Positions 28,169-36,503 of a stretch of DNA of 64,000 bases are shown here, piece after piece. The DNA is from Methylobacterium sp. Leaf91 (GTDB lineage: Bacteria > Pseudomonadota > Alphaproteobacteria > Rhizobiales > Beijerinckiaceae). Where the stretch lies: assembly GCF_001422815.1 (NCBI RefSeq), contig NZ_LMMP01000008.1, forward strand, positions 74,108 through 138,107. The letters run 5' to 3'. A model generated the notes under the pieces. That model searched no databases. It worked only from the letters and a program-made list of their open reading frames with translations, and was not told the DNA's origin. Position numbers and translations under genes: made by a program. Within the stretch, counting starts at the first letter, position 1; each line of letters opens with the position of its first letter.

Positions 28169-28546
28169 ATGCGCTCGCCTACCAGAATAACCCTGCGGTC
28201 CCGATTGCCCGGAACGGATCTCCCGCCGTAACGTCGAGATATGTGCCGACTATGCGCGCCCTCGGGGAAGTGCAGTGCTGCGTGAGACAGACCATCTCTC
28301 TGTCGAACGACGATAAGTGCCGAACTACGAATGCGAAGCCGGGTGTGTCAATTGTTCAATGGCGGATGGATGAATCTCATCGAATAGATTGGAATGACTA
28401 TAAACCGCTATGGCGGAATAATGTTTACTTATTCAGATTTGTGCCTTCGAGATAGACATGGAATATTGATATATAATTCCAATTTATAGGTCTACTCTTT
28501 CGTGCCGAAGCGATGACGCGCCGCCATATCCGTCCGGCGCCAGCCT
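28169..28546. other. Intergenic gap between PepSY gene and lipB
   Basis: These 378 bases have no gene I can support. The middle part (28370-28500) is strikingly AT-rich for this genome and probably contains the leftward promoter of the PepSY gene. No Fur box or terminator was recognised with confidence. Confidence 0.4.
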
Positions 28547-29200
28547 TCATTCGTCCTGTGTCTCGCCGAAAATCTCTTCGAACGCCGCGCGCAGGGCCAT
28601 GTCCAGTTCGGGCAGGGTGACGATCTGGCCGAGATCGACGAGGCTGGTCACGCCGTGGCCGGAGATGCCGCAGGGCACGATGCCGGAGAAATGCGATAGG
28701 TCGGGTTCCACGTTCAGGCTGATGCCGTGGAAACTCACCCAGCGGCGCACCCGGATGCCGATCGCCGCGATCTTGTCCTCCACCCCCTCCCCCTTGTCGG
28801 GGCGGCGCACCCAGACGCCGACGCGCTCCTCGCGCCGTTCGCCACGCACGTTGAAGGCGTCGAGCGTGGCGATGATCCAGGCCTCCAGGGCGGAGACGTA
28901 GGCGCGCAGGTCCGGCCTGCGCCGGTTGAGATCGAGCATCACATAGGCCACCCGCTGGCCCGGCCCGTGATAGGTGTACTGGCCGCCCCGCCCGGTGGCA
29001 TGGACCGGGAACCGGTCCGGCTCGACGAGGTCCCCGGTCTTCGCCGAGGTTCCGGCGGTGTAAAGCGGCGGGTGTTCGAGCAGCCAGACCATCTCCGGTG
29101 CCTCCCCGCCGGCGATCCGCCCCGCATGCGCTTCCATCGCGGCCACCGCCTCCTCGTAGGGGACGGGAGTGTCGCTGATCCGCCACAGGACCGGGCGCAT
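28547..29200 (-). CDS. lipB: Octanoyl-[acyl-carrier-protein]:protein octanoyltransferase
   Basis: LipB transfers octanoate from ACP to lipoyl domains, the first step of lipoate biosynthesis. The 217-residue protein shows [17 protein letters not shown], the catalytic-loop block [40 protein letters not shown] with the conserved Lys, and the acylated-cysteine segment [15 protein letters not shown]. The ATG at 29200 is chosen at the start of family homology; the open frame continues upstream without a ribosome site. It is divergent from fliN. Confidence 0.95.
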   Translation of the reverse strand: MRPVLWRISDTPVPYEEAVAAMEAHAGRIAGGEAPEMVWLLEHPPLYTAGTSAKTGDLVEPDRFPVHATGRGGQYTYHGPGQRVAYVMLDLNRRRPDLRAYVSALEAWIIATLDAFNVRGERREERVGVWVRRPDKGEGVEDKIAAIGIRVRRWVSFHGISLNVEPDLSHFSGIVPCGISGHGVTSLVDLGQIVTLPELDMALRAAFEEIFGETQDE

Positions 29201-29337
29201 GCCGGAACGCGGCCGAAAATCGACCGTCGAGACGGAGAGACGGTCTTTGCCGGCGGGTTCGTTTACCAAGGCTTCACCATATCTCAGGAACACTCCGGCA
29301 TGGCAGGCCCGGTGCGGGCCGACGGAGTTCGTGGCGC

Positions 29338-29643
29338 GTGGCAGTTCTCGAAGACCTCAAGGTCGATCTCTCGGTGGTGCTCGGGCGCAGCCACATGCCG
29401 CTCCATATGCTGCTGCGCATGGGCCGCGGCGCCGTGATCGAACTCGAATCCACGGAAACCGATATGGTCGAGATTCTCGCCAACGACCACCCGATCGCGC
29501 GCGGTCAGATCGTCGTGACCGGAAACCGGATTTCGGTGGAGATCACCGAGCTCATCCGCAAGGCGGACGTGGTCCGCATTCCGGGCGTCACCATCGGCGA
29601 TGGGGCGGTTCAGATCCTTGATGGACCGGTCGATCTCATCTGA
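29338..29643 (+). CDS. fliN: Flagellar motor switch protein FliN (short form)
   Basis: The 101-residue protein is essentially one SpoA/FliN domain: [51 protein letters not shown]. FliN forms the cytoplasmic C-ring that receives CheY-P. It lacks the N-terminal extension found in many FliN proteins. It starts with GTG and stands alone, without other flagellar genes, about 115 bases upstream of tRNA-Leu. It could be a solitary paralogue of the main fliN. Confidence 0.85.
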   Translation: MAVLEDLKVDLSVVLGRSHMPLHMLLRMGRGAVIELESTETDMVEILANDHPIARGQIVVTGNRISVEITELIRKADVVRIPGVTIGDGAVQILDGPVDLI

Positions 29644-29758
29644 GACGCATGACGGCGCTTGTCGTGGCAGATTCGATCTGTTATCCGCTGCGCCGCGCCA
29701 CACGAAACGCCTCGCACCGCCCTCCGGCGGAGAGCGCGGCGGAACGGGTGGCACCGAT

Positions 29759-29843
29759 GCGGCCATGGCGGAATTGGTAGACGCGCTAGCTTGAGGTGCT
29801 AGTCCTGCAAGGGGTGGAGGTTCGAGTCCTCTTGGCCGCACCA
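29759..29843 (+). tRNA. tRNA-Leu (anticodon GAG), prophage integration site
   Basis: This 85-nt class-II tRNA starts GCGGCCA, pairs with TGGCCGC near the 3' end, and has CCA encoded. The anticodon arm is CTAGC-TTGAGGT-GCTAG (anticodon GAG), with a short variable arm and the T-arm GGTTCGAGTCC. The tyrosine integrase begins its reverse-strand coding 90 bases downstream, so the 3' part of this tRNA is very probably the att core. Confidence 0.97.
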
Positions 29844-29931
29844 ACTTGATTTTGTTGGTGTTTTCCCTGCGTTAGAGTGGTGTAGGCCTTCGGGCCGACC
29901 CATGTTTTGCAAAATCTTTTGCAAGCGATGT

Positions 29932-30966
29932 TCACTTAGCGTTTCTGCGGTGGGCGTTCAGCTTCACAATCGCGCTCTGCGCCAAGGCCCGCGTCCGGGC
30001 GAGATACAGCTCCAAAATCTTATTCACGGATGCCAGCGTGTGGCCGGTGATCGTCGCGATTTCCTGCGGCGTGCATCCGGCCTCCGACAGCATCGTGACG
30101 GCTGTTCCGCGCAGGTCGTGGAAGTGAAGGTCGTCGGTAATCCGCGTGAGCGTGAAGGCGGACTTCCACGCATTGTGAAAGGCGTTCTTCGTCCAGGGCG
30201 TGCCGTCGGGCTTCGTCAGTATGGTGATCGCACGACGCGGCGCGGCATCGAGGGCGACGCGCAGCGCCTCCGTGCACGGGATCCAGACCTTCCGGCCGCC
30301 CTTCCCCTGGCGCAGGCTGATCGCTTCTCCGTCATAGGCCGACCACGGCAGGCGGAGCAGGTCGCCTTGGCGCTGGCCGGTATGGAGCGCGAGCAGCAAC
30401 GAAAGCTGCATCTCAGCGTTCGCCACCGCGTCGAAGGCAGCAACGTGATTCGGTAGCCAGATGAGCTCGGCCCGGCTGTTGCCGTAGGCCCGCTCGAACG
30501 TGGCGATCGGGTTATGGATCAGGTGCCCGCGATTGTAGCCCCACGAGAACACCCGGGCGAGGGCTGCAAGCTTGTTGTCGGCCGCGCGCGGCTGGGTCTC
30601 AGCGAGCTGGTCGTGCCATTTCAGGAAGAGTGCGCGGCTGCGGCGGTCGTCGACATGCTTAAGCAGCGTCGCCCCCCATTTGGCCTCGACGGCATTGAGA
30701 TTGAACCGTCCGATCGTCCGCGTCGATTCGGCGAGCTTCTTCCACTGCTGCGAGTCGCAGTACTGGCGGATCAGCCACGACACGGTGCCGGCGCTTCGCT
30801 CCTGCGCAACAGCCCTGCCCGCTTCCTCGAATGACGCCAGGAACTCGGCCGAGCCGGGCTCGCCAGTGATGCGCTTCCCGCTGGCTCGGTGGTAGTAATA
30901 TTTCGACGTGGAGCCGTCGGCCGCCGTGTGGGTGACCGTGTTCACACCCTTGAGCTTAACCCGCAT
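29932..30966 (-). CDS. int: Tyrosine-type phage integrase
   Basis: This 344-residue site-specific recombinase has the catalytic tetrad visible: Arg in LLALHTGQRQGDLLRL, the HxxR pair in HFHDLRGTAVTML, the His in TITGHTLASV, and the nucleophile Tyr in KILELYLARTR. An N-terminal core-binding segment lies near residues 60-150. It would recombine attP with attB in the adjacent tRNA-Leu. The ATG at 30966 (MRVKLKGVNT) lies inside the 3' end of the upstream excisionase-like gene, implying translational coupling. It is the last gene of the leftward early operon. Confidence 0.95.
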   Translation of the reverse strand: MRVKLKGVNTVTHTAADGSTSKYYYHRASGKRITGEPGSAEFLASFEEAGRAVAQERSAGTVSWLIRQYCDSQQWKKLAESTRTIGRFNLNAVEAKWGATLLKHVDDRRSRALFLKWHDQLAETQPRAADNKLAALARVFSWGYNRGHLIHNPIATFERAYGNSRAELIWLPNHVAAFDAVANAEMQLSLLLALHTGQRQGDLLRLPWSAYDGEAISLRQGKGGRKVWIPCTEALRVALDAAPRRAITILTKPDGTPWTKNAFHNAWKSAFTLTRITDDLHFHDLRGTAVTMLSEAGCTPQEIATITGHTLASVNKILELYLARTRALAQSAIVKLNAHRRNAK

Positions 30967-31201
30967 GGCTCGCCGCCCACTCCTCGAAGGATTGGTCGGC
31001 ACTGTCGAGAAGGCCGGACCGGCGATCAAGGGCTCTGTCGATTGCTTTTCGATCCCAGCGGTTCGTCCCCTGGATCGGAGGCGGCACGATACCCTTCCGA
31101 ACCCAGCTGTCGAATGCCGCGACGGTCTCGCAGCCGACGTACTCGGCCGCCTGGTCGCGTGTGAGCCCGCGCGGGGAGAGACCGATCGGAAGCGTGGTCA
31201 A
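30956..31201 (-). CDS. Excisionase-like small DNA-binding protein
   Basis: The 81-residue protein has a winged-helix/MerR-type look: LTRDQAAEYVGC followed by FDSWVRKGIVPPPIQGTNRWDRKAID. This resembles the AlpA/Xis group, where the wing carries W(D)xxxID. It starts with a TTG overlapping the preceding stop (TTGA) and overlaps int at its 3' end. Position just before int is typical for a directionality factor. Confidence 0.7.
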   Translation of the reverse strand: MTTLPIGLSPRGLTRDQAAEYVGCETVAAFDSWVRKGIVPPPIQGTNRWDRKAIDRALDRRSGLLDSADQSFEEWAASHAG

Positions 31202-31488
31202 TCCGCCCTCCCCTCTGCGATGCTCGGCACCCTCTTCACCCGGTATCCGGTGATCTGCTCGGCCCAAGCAATGGCACCTTCAAGCGTCGACCCTGGCCCA
31301 CGCCGGACAATCTCGCCTTCCGGCGTGATCGCGTTGGCGTACCAGGGACCGTTGTCGGAAAATGCCTCCACGGTGGCGACGGCACCGCCGCCGACGTAGA
31401 GAGCGTCACGCATCGTGTGCCCTTCGGCTTGCGGCCAGGGGTGCCAGCCGTCAGGCTTCGGGTCAGTGTCTGCGCTCATGCCCGTCAT
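31198..31488 (-). CDS. Phage hypothetical protein
   Basis: The 96-residue protein has no recognised domain. It has a proline/tryptophan-rich start (GWHPWPQ) and a possible small beta-rich core (ALYVGGGAVATVEAFSDN; GEIVRRGPGSTLEGAI). The ATG at 31488 overlaps the stop of the upstream gene; an ATG at 31479 is also possible. Coupled on both sides, it belongs to the leftward early operon. Confidence 0.6.
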   Translation of the reverse strand: MTGMSADTDPKPDGWHPWPQAEGHTMRDALYVGGGAVATVEAFSDNGPWYANAITPEGEIVRRGPGSTLEGAIAWAEQITGYRVKRVPSIAEGRAD

Positions 31489-31895
31489 GCTGCGGCTCCG
31501 ATGTCGAGCGCGTCGGCCGGGGCGAGCGGCACCCACTGGATCAGCACGCCCCGGAAGTCGGTGACGGCGGAATGTTGGGCGCGCCAGAACGCCACCATCT
31601 CGTCCCACGACCGGAAGCCATCACGGATCGCAAAGGCATCGAGGTCCCGAGCCGTGCGGGCCCAATTGTCGTTCGCGAAGACGAGGTGAGCTTGCACGTC
31701 GATCCGGCAGGGGGAGACGGCGATGCAGGGTACCCGCGCGATGAGCCGGCACTGCCGCGTCCGCATCCCGGTGTAGAGCTGCAGCTCCTCGCCCGGCCGC
31801 GCTTGGCGCTTCCGGTCGGCGCGGATCGTCTGCGCCTTCGTGCCGGCCAGGATCGGCGGGCCAAACTGCTTCTTGAAGCTGTAGGCGACCATCAC
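31485..31895 (-). CDS. ASCH-domain-like protein
   Basis: This protein of about 136 residues has the ASCH/PUA-like opening SFKKQFGPPILAGTKAQTIR followed by a basic loop and ELQLYTGMRT, the family pattern for a small RNA/nucleotide-binding beta-barrel. Phage ASCH proteins are common but mostly uncharacterised; some family members act on nucleosides or RNA. Start is GTG at 31895 (GTGA overlap with the ATPase gene) or ATG at 31892. Confidence 0.65.
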   Translation of the reverse strand: MMVAYSFKKQFGPPILAGTKAQTIRADRKRQARPGEELQLYTGMRTRQCRLIARVPCIAVSPCRIDVQAHLVFANDNWARTARDLDAFAIRDGFRSWDEMVAFWRAQHSAVTDFRGVLIQWVPLAPADALDIGAAA

Positions 31896-32869
31896 GCGGC
31901 CTCGCTCTGGTCGCCGGGGAAGCTCTCGTCCGGATCGTCGAGGCCGTAATCGCCGGCGTCGCGGGCATCGGCGGCCGCAGCAGTCTCGTCGAGTTCGGGC
32001 TCGATCTCCTCAAGCGCTTGGCGCGCCTTCGGTGGCAGGTCCGCCTTCCACGCATTGAGCGCGAACGAGCCCTCGTCGGCCTTGGCGCGCCCATCGGCGA
32101 ACAGGGCGTCCTTGCCGCGCCGTGGAGCGGCGGGTTGCGGCGGCGCGGCCTGCTGCTGGTGCTCGCCACGCGCCCACGCTGCCAGGGCGGCGCCGTGGTG
32201 CTCGTTAATCAGGTCGCCGTCGCGCAGGATCTCGCGATGCGCCCCTTCCATCTTCCACGACTTCGGGTCTGACAGGTCGATGTAACCCTTCCGATCGCTT
32301 TCCAGGCGGAACGCGACCGTCATCTCGAAGGGAAATTGCTTGTTGGTGATCGACTTGAACACCTTCGTATTCGGAGGGACGAAGGTTTCCTCGCCCCGGA
32401 TCGAGAAGATGATCGGGATGCGGCGCTGCAGGAGCGAATAGACCATGGCCTTGTGAGCCATCTTCGGCTTGATCCAGGACGTGCCCTTGGTGCTGTCCTT
32501 GTTGCCCATCCGCTGATGCTCGGCCGCCTGCCAATCGAGGACGCCGCCGAGGCCAACCCACTCCATCGAGAAGCTGTCGATCACCAGGGCGTCATAGCGG
32601 GCGGTCTCGGCCGCAAGCGCGGCCTGGGCGAACCGATCCGGCGTGAACGGCGGCTCCATGATGTTGGCGTCGAAGGCGAACGCCTCCTTAAGGTGGAGCG
32701 TCCGGCCGCCCTCGGTATCGAGGACCGCGATCTTGCCGGCCGGACCAGCGATGCCGCGGGCAAGGCGCAGGGCTGAGAACGTCTTGCCGCTGTTGGTGCC
32801 GCCGGTGAGGGACACGAACAGGCCGACCCGTTCCTTGAAGCTGACGGCGGGGGAGAACGCGAACGTCAC
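31892..32869 (-). CDS. RecA-like phage ATPase (Sak4/AAA_24 type)
   Basis: The 325-residue protein has a P-loop GGTNSGKT at residues 23-30, a Walker B-like DALVIDSFS near residue 98, and a late polar, acidic tail. This is the architecture of Sak4/AAA_24 phage ATPases that assist homologous recombination. Its start is a GTG within a GTGA overlap with the PD-(D/E)XK nuclease gene. The paired nuclease and ATPase would form a phage recombination module. A packaging or helicase role is less likely given the gene order. Confidence 0.78.
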   Translation of the reverse strand: MTFAFSPAVSFKERVGLFVSLTGGTNSGKTFSALRLARGIAGPAGKIAVLDTEGGRTLHLKEAFAFDANIMEPPFTPDRFAQAALAAETARYDALVIDSFSMEWVGLGGVLDWQAAEHQRMGNKDSTKGTSWIKPKMAHKAMVYSLLQRRIPIIFSIRGEETFVPPNTKVFKSITNKQFPFEMTVAFRLESDRKGYIDLSDPKSWKMEGAHREILRDGDLINEHHGAALAAWARGEHQQQAAPPQPAAPRRGKDALFADGRAKADEGSFALNAWKADLPPKARQALEEIEPELDETAAAADARDAGDYGLDDPDESFPGDQSEAA

Positions 32870-33840
32870 GCTGCATCTCCATAGTCGAGAGGACGCTGAT
32901 GGCTGGTCGCGAGGTCGTATGAAACGTCGGCGAGCTGCGGGTCTGACTCCTCGCGCTCGGTCCAGCGGTTGGCCGCCCAAGTCGGGTATTCGACGCGGAC
33001 GATCTCAGTCGGGTAGCCGGCCCACTCGTCCCGCTTCAGCGACTTGGTCCAGCGCGAGATGGCGGCGGCAGCCTTGCGGGCGCCGATGCCCATGCCCACC
33101 GAATCCGCCTCCGCGACGGACAGGCCGTGCGGCTCGTCGTTCTCGATGAAGACCCAGCGGAAGCGGACGCGACCGGCGAGGCGCGGGAACAGCGTCTCCA
33201 TGACGTGGACGTAGAAGGCGGCTTGCACCTCCATGCCCATCTGCTCGACCCGGCGGCCGAGACCCTGCGGCGCGGCCGAAACGTCGCCCGTCTTCACGTC
33301 CCAGATCGTGATACCGTGCGGGGTGATCTCGACCTTGTCCATCATGATCCGGAGCCACGTGCCGGACTTGTCCTGGACGATGGCGACGACCTCGGCCTCG
33401 GCGCTGGGGAATCCCTCGCAGCCGGGGATGCAGGCGAGGCGCTCGCCGAACCGCTTGGCCAGGCGCTCGGCCTTCTCGCAGTCGGGGCGCAGGATCGGCG
33501 CCTCGCCGTTGAGGTAGGCCGCAGCGCGCTCGGCCTTGGCGTCCTTCGTCCGGTAATCGTCAGAATCGATCACGACGATGTCGGCGCCCTGCCCGAGGAT
33601 CAGCTTGTGGGAGACGCTGCCGATCTCCATCGTGCGGGTCGGGTCGCGCTCGTCCTCCGGCTGCTTGCCGAGGCGCGGGTGCGCGGCCCATGCATGTTCG
33701 GGGCTGTGCGTGATGAACAGCTTGGCGATCGACGACGACAGGCTCGGCGCCGGTGCCGGGTCCGCGTGATAGACCTTTGCCTCCATCCGGTAGAGGCCGG
33801 GCCCGGGCACCAGGCCCTCGGTGTGCTCGATGATCTGCAT
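32866..33840 (-). CDS. PD-(D/E)XK exonuclease, RecE/exodeoxyribonuclease-8-like
   Basis: The 324-residue protein shows the nuclease signature: a Glu-containing helix with SPEHAWAAHP early on, then IMMDKVEI and ITIWDVKTGD, where D and the D-x-K pair bind metal. This matches the PDDEXK-like DUF3799/RecE family that processes DNA ends to 3' single strands for annealing or recombination. It is coupled to the RecA-like ATPase gene. The ATG at 33840 follows a six-base gap to the previous stop. Confidence 0.8.
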   Translation of the reverse strand: MQIIEHTEGLVPGPGLYRMEAKVYHADPAPAPSLSSSIAKLFITHSPEHAWAAHPRLGKQPEDERDPTRTMEIGSVSHKLILGQGADIVVIDSDDYRTKDAKAERAAAYLNGEAPILRPDCEKAERLAKRFGERLACIPGCEGFPSAEAEVVAIVQDKSGTWLRIMMDKVEITPHGITIWDVKTGDVSAAPQGLGRRVEQMGMEVQAAFYVHVMETLFPRLAGRVRFRWVFIENDEPHGLSVAEADSVGMGIGARKAAAAISRWTKSLKRDEWAGYPTEIVRVEYPTWAANRWTEREESDPQLADVSYDLATSHQRPLDYGDAA

Positions 33841-33845
33841 GGTGG

Positions 33846-34148
33846 TTACTCCGCGGCTTTCGGATAGGGGCGGTCGGTCGCCTTGGCGGCCCTGATGTGC
33901 TGGGGATCGAGCGGGGCCTCGACGGGCGGACGCGAAAAGCCAAAGGCACCGCTCAGCGCGAGCGCGGCGGCCTCGGCCATGTCCATCGGTTCGGCTGGAT
34001 CGCCGACTGCTGGGATGACGAAGAAACGGGGCCGGCCATGCCGATCGACGATCTTCGGGTTTGATGCTGTCCGGACGGCCACGAACGGACCGTCGCCGGC
34101 AAGGCTGCTGAGGATCTCGGACAGATCAGGGCTTCGGTTCGCGCTCAT
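33846..34148 (-). CDS. Phage hypothetical protein
   Basis: The 100-residue protein has no recognised domain. It contains the segment GPFVAVRTASNPKIVDRHGRPRFFVIP and an Ala-rich helix. Its ATG overlaps the stop of the tiny gene upstream (ATGA), and it ends just before the exonuclease start, so it is part of the same operon. Confidence 0.6.
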   Translation of the reverse strand: MSANRSPDLSEILSSLAGDGPFVAVRTASNPKIVDRHGRPRFFVIPAVGDPAEPMDMAEAAALALSGAFGFSRPPVEAPLDPQHIRAAKATDRPYPKAAE

Positions 34149-34306
34149 CGGGGGCAATCCATCCAGTCGCGGAGGCGCAGAACGGCGCGGACCGTGTGAG
34201 GGTGAAGGGCGCAGAGGAGGTCGTCGGCGATCTCCACGAAGGCGCCGACGATCCAAAGGGTGGCGAGCGTCGGCAGACCGACCGCGAGGCGGATGGCGCG
34301 GCTCAT
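34145..34306 (-). CDS. Tiny phage protein (53 aa), coupled on both sides
   Basis: A 53-codon frame opens MSRAIRLAVGLPTLATLWIVG, with a hydrophobic N-terminal segment, and ends RLRDWMDCPR. Both ends overlap neighbours by ATGA (with the gene starting 34148 and the one ending 34303), strong evidence that it is translated even though it is short. It probably inserts in the membrane through one helix. No function is known. Confidence 0.65.
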   Translation of the reverse strand: MSRAIRLAVGLPTLATLWIVGAFVEIADDLLCALHPHTVRAVLRLRDWMDCPR

Positions 34307-34530
34307 GACCAGTTCGCCCCCAGCCAGACCGACCCGACGCCGGCCGCGCCCATGAGCAACAGACCGAAGATCATCAGGGTGAGCGCCGTGGCGTCCGTCT
34401 TGCCGTCGTGGCGAAGGCCACGCTTCACGGCCCGGCGCATGTCGGCGAAGAGGATCGGCATGAAGGCGACCGCGACGGTGGTCACGATGCCCGCGATACC
34501 AAGAGCGGTGAGGATGGGTGCGGCCGACAT
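34303..34530 (-). CDS. Small two-helix membrane protein
   Basis: The 75-residue protein has two predicted membrane segments (ILTALGIAGIVTTVAVAFMP; ALTLMIFGLLLMGAAGVGSV) separated by a basic loop (DMRRAVKRGLRHDGK), a helical-hairpin protein. It is coupled by ATGA to the 53-residue gene downstream. A holin is conceivable by shape, but its place in the early leftward operon argues against that. Confidence 0.6.
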   Translation of the reverse strand: MSAAPILTALGIAGIVTTVAVAFMPILFADMRRAVKRGLRHDGKTDATALTLMIFGLLLMGAAGVGSVWLGANWS

Positions 34531-34596
34531 GGCGGGCCTTGCGAGGTTCGGGCTAAAAGGTGCGGGCCGCCCGCTGCGAGCGGCCCGCGGGGCGGC

Positions 34597-35043
34597 TCAA
34601 GCAGCGGAGGCGGGAACCTCGGCGTCAGGCTGGGGCTGCTCGGGAGCCACGTACGGCTCGAACATCCAGCTCTCGACCCAATGCGGAAGGATCTCGCCGT
34701 GGCCGCAGTCGCACATCCGGGCGATACGCATGTCGTAGCGGGCGCCGAAATCGTGCGAGCCGGGTACGTTCTTGTCGCTCGGCGTCAGGTCGAAGTCGGG
34801 CTCCAGATTGATCGTAAGGACGATTGCTGGCTGACCGGCATTCTTCAGCGTGCTGTCGGCTCGTGGCGTGACGAGGTCGCCACGCTTGAACGGGATCGGC
34901 GCAGCGTAGCGCATGGCCGCCCCCTTCAAAGCCGCGACAGACTCTTCCAAGGTCGGATTCGGCTTGGTCTCGCCTGTTTGGATCGTGGCGTTCGGATCAG
35001 CGACCGATGCCAGAATTTCGAGCAGATTGACGCCTCGGGACAT
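34597..35043 (-). CDS. Phage hypothetical protein
   Basis: The 148-residue protein has a possible small beta-barrel (PFKRGDLVTPRADS, QPAIVLTINLEPDF, ARYDMRIARMCDCGHGEILPHWVESWMFEPY). The spacing suggests a YopX/SH3-like fold that binds a partner, but no family is recognised. The ATG has a purine-rich stretch upstream. Confidence 0.6.
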   Translation of the reverse strand: MSRGVNLLEILASVADPNATIQTGETKPNPTLEESVAALKGAAMRYAAPIPFKRGDLVTPRADSTLKNAGQPAIVLTINLEPDFDLTPSDKNVPGSHDFGARYDMRIARMCDCGHGEILPHWVESWMFEPYVAPEQPQPDAEVPASAA

Positions 35044-35105
35044 GGGTTTTCGCTTTCGGTTGGGGCCGTAGCCCTCGGGGGTGGAGACGTGCGGGCGAGC
35101 GCCGG

Positions 35106-35456
35106 TCAGGCGGCTTCGCGCAGGGCGGGAGCGGGGGATTTCGCGGCAGCTTCGAGCGCGTCAGCGAGGGCGCGGAACTGAGCAGCGAGCTCGGTCATCT
35201 CGCGGGTTCGGATCGCATCTGCCGCCATCGGACCGGCCTTCGGCAGGTGGCGAACGATGCGGCTCACGGCGGTGCTTGCAGCGCTGTGAGCGTGGGTCGC
35301 CTGATCGAGGGCGGCCATGGTCATCCCGAGGGAGATGCCTTCCTGCCGGGCGTCGAAGCCGGCGTTGAAGACATCCTGCGAGGTGAAGGTCTCGCGGTCG
35401 ACGATGAGCCCGGAGATTCCGGTATCGGCGAGGGTGCGGGGAGCGACCGACATCAC
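35106..35456 (-). CDS. Phage hypothetical helical protein
   Basis: This protein of about 116 residues has a long C-terminal helix (MTELAAQFRALADALEAAAK) that could form a coiled coil. The start is GTG at 35456, overlapping the previous stop (GTGA), or the ATG directly after it. It is a member of the leftward early operon; no function is recognised. Confidence 0.55.
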   Translation of the reverse strand: MMSVAPRTLADTGISGLIVDRETFTSQDVFNAGFDARQEGISLGMTMAALDQATHAHSAASTAVSRIVRHLPKAGPMAADAIRTREMTELAAQFRALADALEAAAKSPAPALREAA

Positions 35457-35638
35457 GAAGCCCTCCCATTGGAAAGCGCGGCCCTGCCGGCGTCCGTGAT
35501 GACCGGCTTCGAGCGTGGTCCGTGGCCGATGACGCGGATCAGGGCGGCCCGCTGCAGGGCCGCATATTTCTGCCGTGGGGCTCGGCGACCTTCGGCGATG
35601 GCGCGAAGTGCAGCGAGAGTGGTGATGTGCTGAACCAT
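35453..35638 (-). CDS. Small phage protein, possible winged-helix
   Basis: The 61-residue protein reads MVQHITTLAALRAIAEGRRAP followed by YAALQRAALIRVIGHGPRSKPVITDAGRAALSN. The segment ending PVITDAGRAAL is typical of the last helix and wing of winged-helix proteins (ITxxGRxAL), so it may bind DNA. It overlaps neighbours at both ends (TGATG upstream). Confidence 0.6.
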   Translation of the reverse strand: MVQHITTLAALRAIAEGRRAPRQKYAALQRAALIRVIGHGPRSKPVITDAGRAALSNGRAS

Positions 35639-35982
35639 CACGCGGCCTCGCGGGAGGCGATGGCCGTGGCGAGATGACCGGTGACGACGGGCTCGAACCA
35701 GACGCGACCGAAGTGCTCCATGCGGCGCATCTCGATGGTGGACGTCGGCTCGTTCGCGACGGCCCAGAACGCGCGGTCCTGGGCGATCTTCTTCCGCATC
35801 GGCGCGATGGCGGCGCGGAGGAAGGCTGCGCGGTCGGGATAGGCGGCGATCCGGCCGGTGCGGATCAGGTCGGCAGTGAGGCGAACCTCGCGGCGGGCCT
35901 GGGCGAGGACGATCCGGAACTTGATCGAACCGTCCTGGCGGAGGTTCGGCAGCTCGCGGCGGAGGGGAGTGTGGCGGGTCAC
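35638..35982 (-). CDS. First gene of leftward early operon, hypothetical
   Basis: The 114-residue, Arg-rich, alpha-helical protein opens MTRHTPLRRELPNLRQDGSI. It lies directly downstream of the two leftward operators (36021-36067), so it should be the first product of the PL-type transcript on induction. In lambdoid phages this slot often holds an antiterminator or anti-host protein; its basic composition fits an RNA- or DNA-binding role, but that is inference. Confidence 0.6.
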   Translation of the reverse strand: MTRHTPLRRELPNLRQDGSIKFRIVLAQARREVRLTADLIRTGRIAAYPDRAAFLRAAIAPMRKKIAQDRAFWAVANEPTSTIEMRRMEHFGRVWFEPVVTGHLATAIASREAA

Positions 35983-36020
35983 GTTCTGGCTCCATCACCG
36001 TGGGGCGGTGGAGAGAGAAT

Positions 36021-36037
36021 GTCACCAGTCCGGTGAC
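36021..36037. promoter_or_regulatory. Left operator 1 (repressor site)
   Basis: GTCACC-AGTCC-GGTGAC is a perfect six-base-arm palindrome with a five-base centre, 39 bases upstream of the first leftward gene. It matches three other copies in the switch region and is the presumed binding site for the CI-type repressor. Confidence 0.8.
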
Positions 36038-36050
36038 ACGTCAAGCAGTA

Positions 36051-36067
36051 GTCACCATATCGGTGAC
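36051..36067. promoter_or_regulatory. Left operator 2 (repressor site)
   Basis: GTCACC-ATATC-GGTGAC is identical in arms to left operator 1 and lies 30 bases from it (three helical turns centre to centre), which favours cooperative repressor binding over the leftward promoter. Confidence 0.8.
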
Positions 36068-36132
36068 AAAAAATGCAGCTTAGCTTTGCTTTGGCCCTGT
36101 GGATGACACCATTTTGGGAGCCTAAAATAAGA

Positions 36133-36157
36133 AAGGCCCCGCATGAAACGGGGCCTT
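36133..36157 (-). terminator. Terminator of the repressor transcript
   Basis: On the minus strand AAGGCCCCG-loop-CGGGGCCTT is a nine-bp stem followed by TCTTATTTTAGG, a good intrinsic terminator. It separates the lysogeny transcript (repressor plus the gene at 36187) from the left operators. Confidence 0.8.
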
Positions 36158-36186
36158 CGTGAAGCGTTCTGAAAGCGAGGGGAACC

Positions 36187-36501
36187 CTAGCCCAACTCTC
36201 GTCCGTCTGTATCATAGACCGGTTCGCGCGGGCCGATCATCAACGCTTTGCCAAAGGCTTTTCGAGCACCTTCGGCGTCCGCGTCCATCATGGACTGAGC
36301 GATTTCTGCAAACATCTCGACGGTGAACTCTACCTGGAAGAGACACTCGTCAACGCTCTTGGGCGACGTTGTTGTTGTGATCTGAACGGCCCGATCACCA
36401 GCGTCCACAAAAGCACCAGACCCTAGAATGGCGAGATAGGTGCCGTTTATGGTGCGCCATTCTTTCTCGGCAGGTGTTCTAGCCCGAAATCGGATCGGCA
36501 C
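36187..36501 (-). CDS. Unknown protein co-transcribed with the repressor
   Basis: The 104-residue protein starts with GTG two bases after the repressor stop and is followed by a terminator, so it should be expressed in the lysogen. It has a beta-rich first half (TINGTYLAILGSGAFVDAGDRAVQI) and a helical second half (FAEIAQSMMDADAEGARKAF). It occupies the place that rex genes hold in lambda, so superinfection exclusion or another lysogen phenotype is possible. No family is recognised. Confidence 0.65.
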   Translation of the reverse strand: MPIRFRARTPAEKEWRTINGTYLAILGSGAFVDAGDRAVQITTTTSPKSVDECLFQVEFTVEMFAEIAQSMMDADAEGARKAFGKALMIGPREPVYDTDGRELG

Positions 36502-36503
36502 CG

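Noticed and set aside
34303..34530. Phage holin
   Set aside because: Two membrane helices fit, but the gene is in the leftward early recombination operon with no endolysin nearby.
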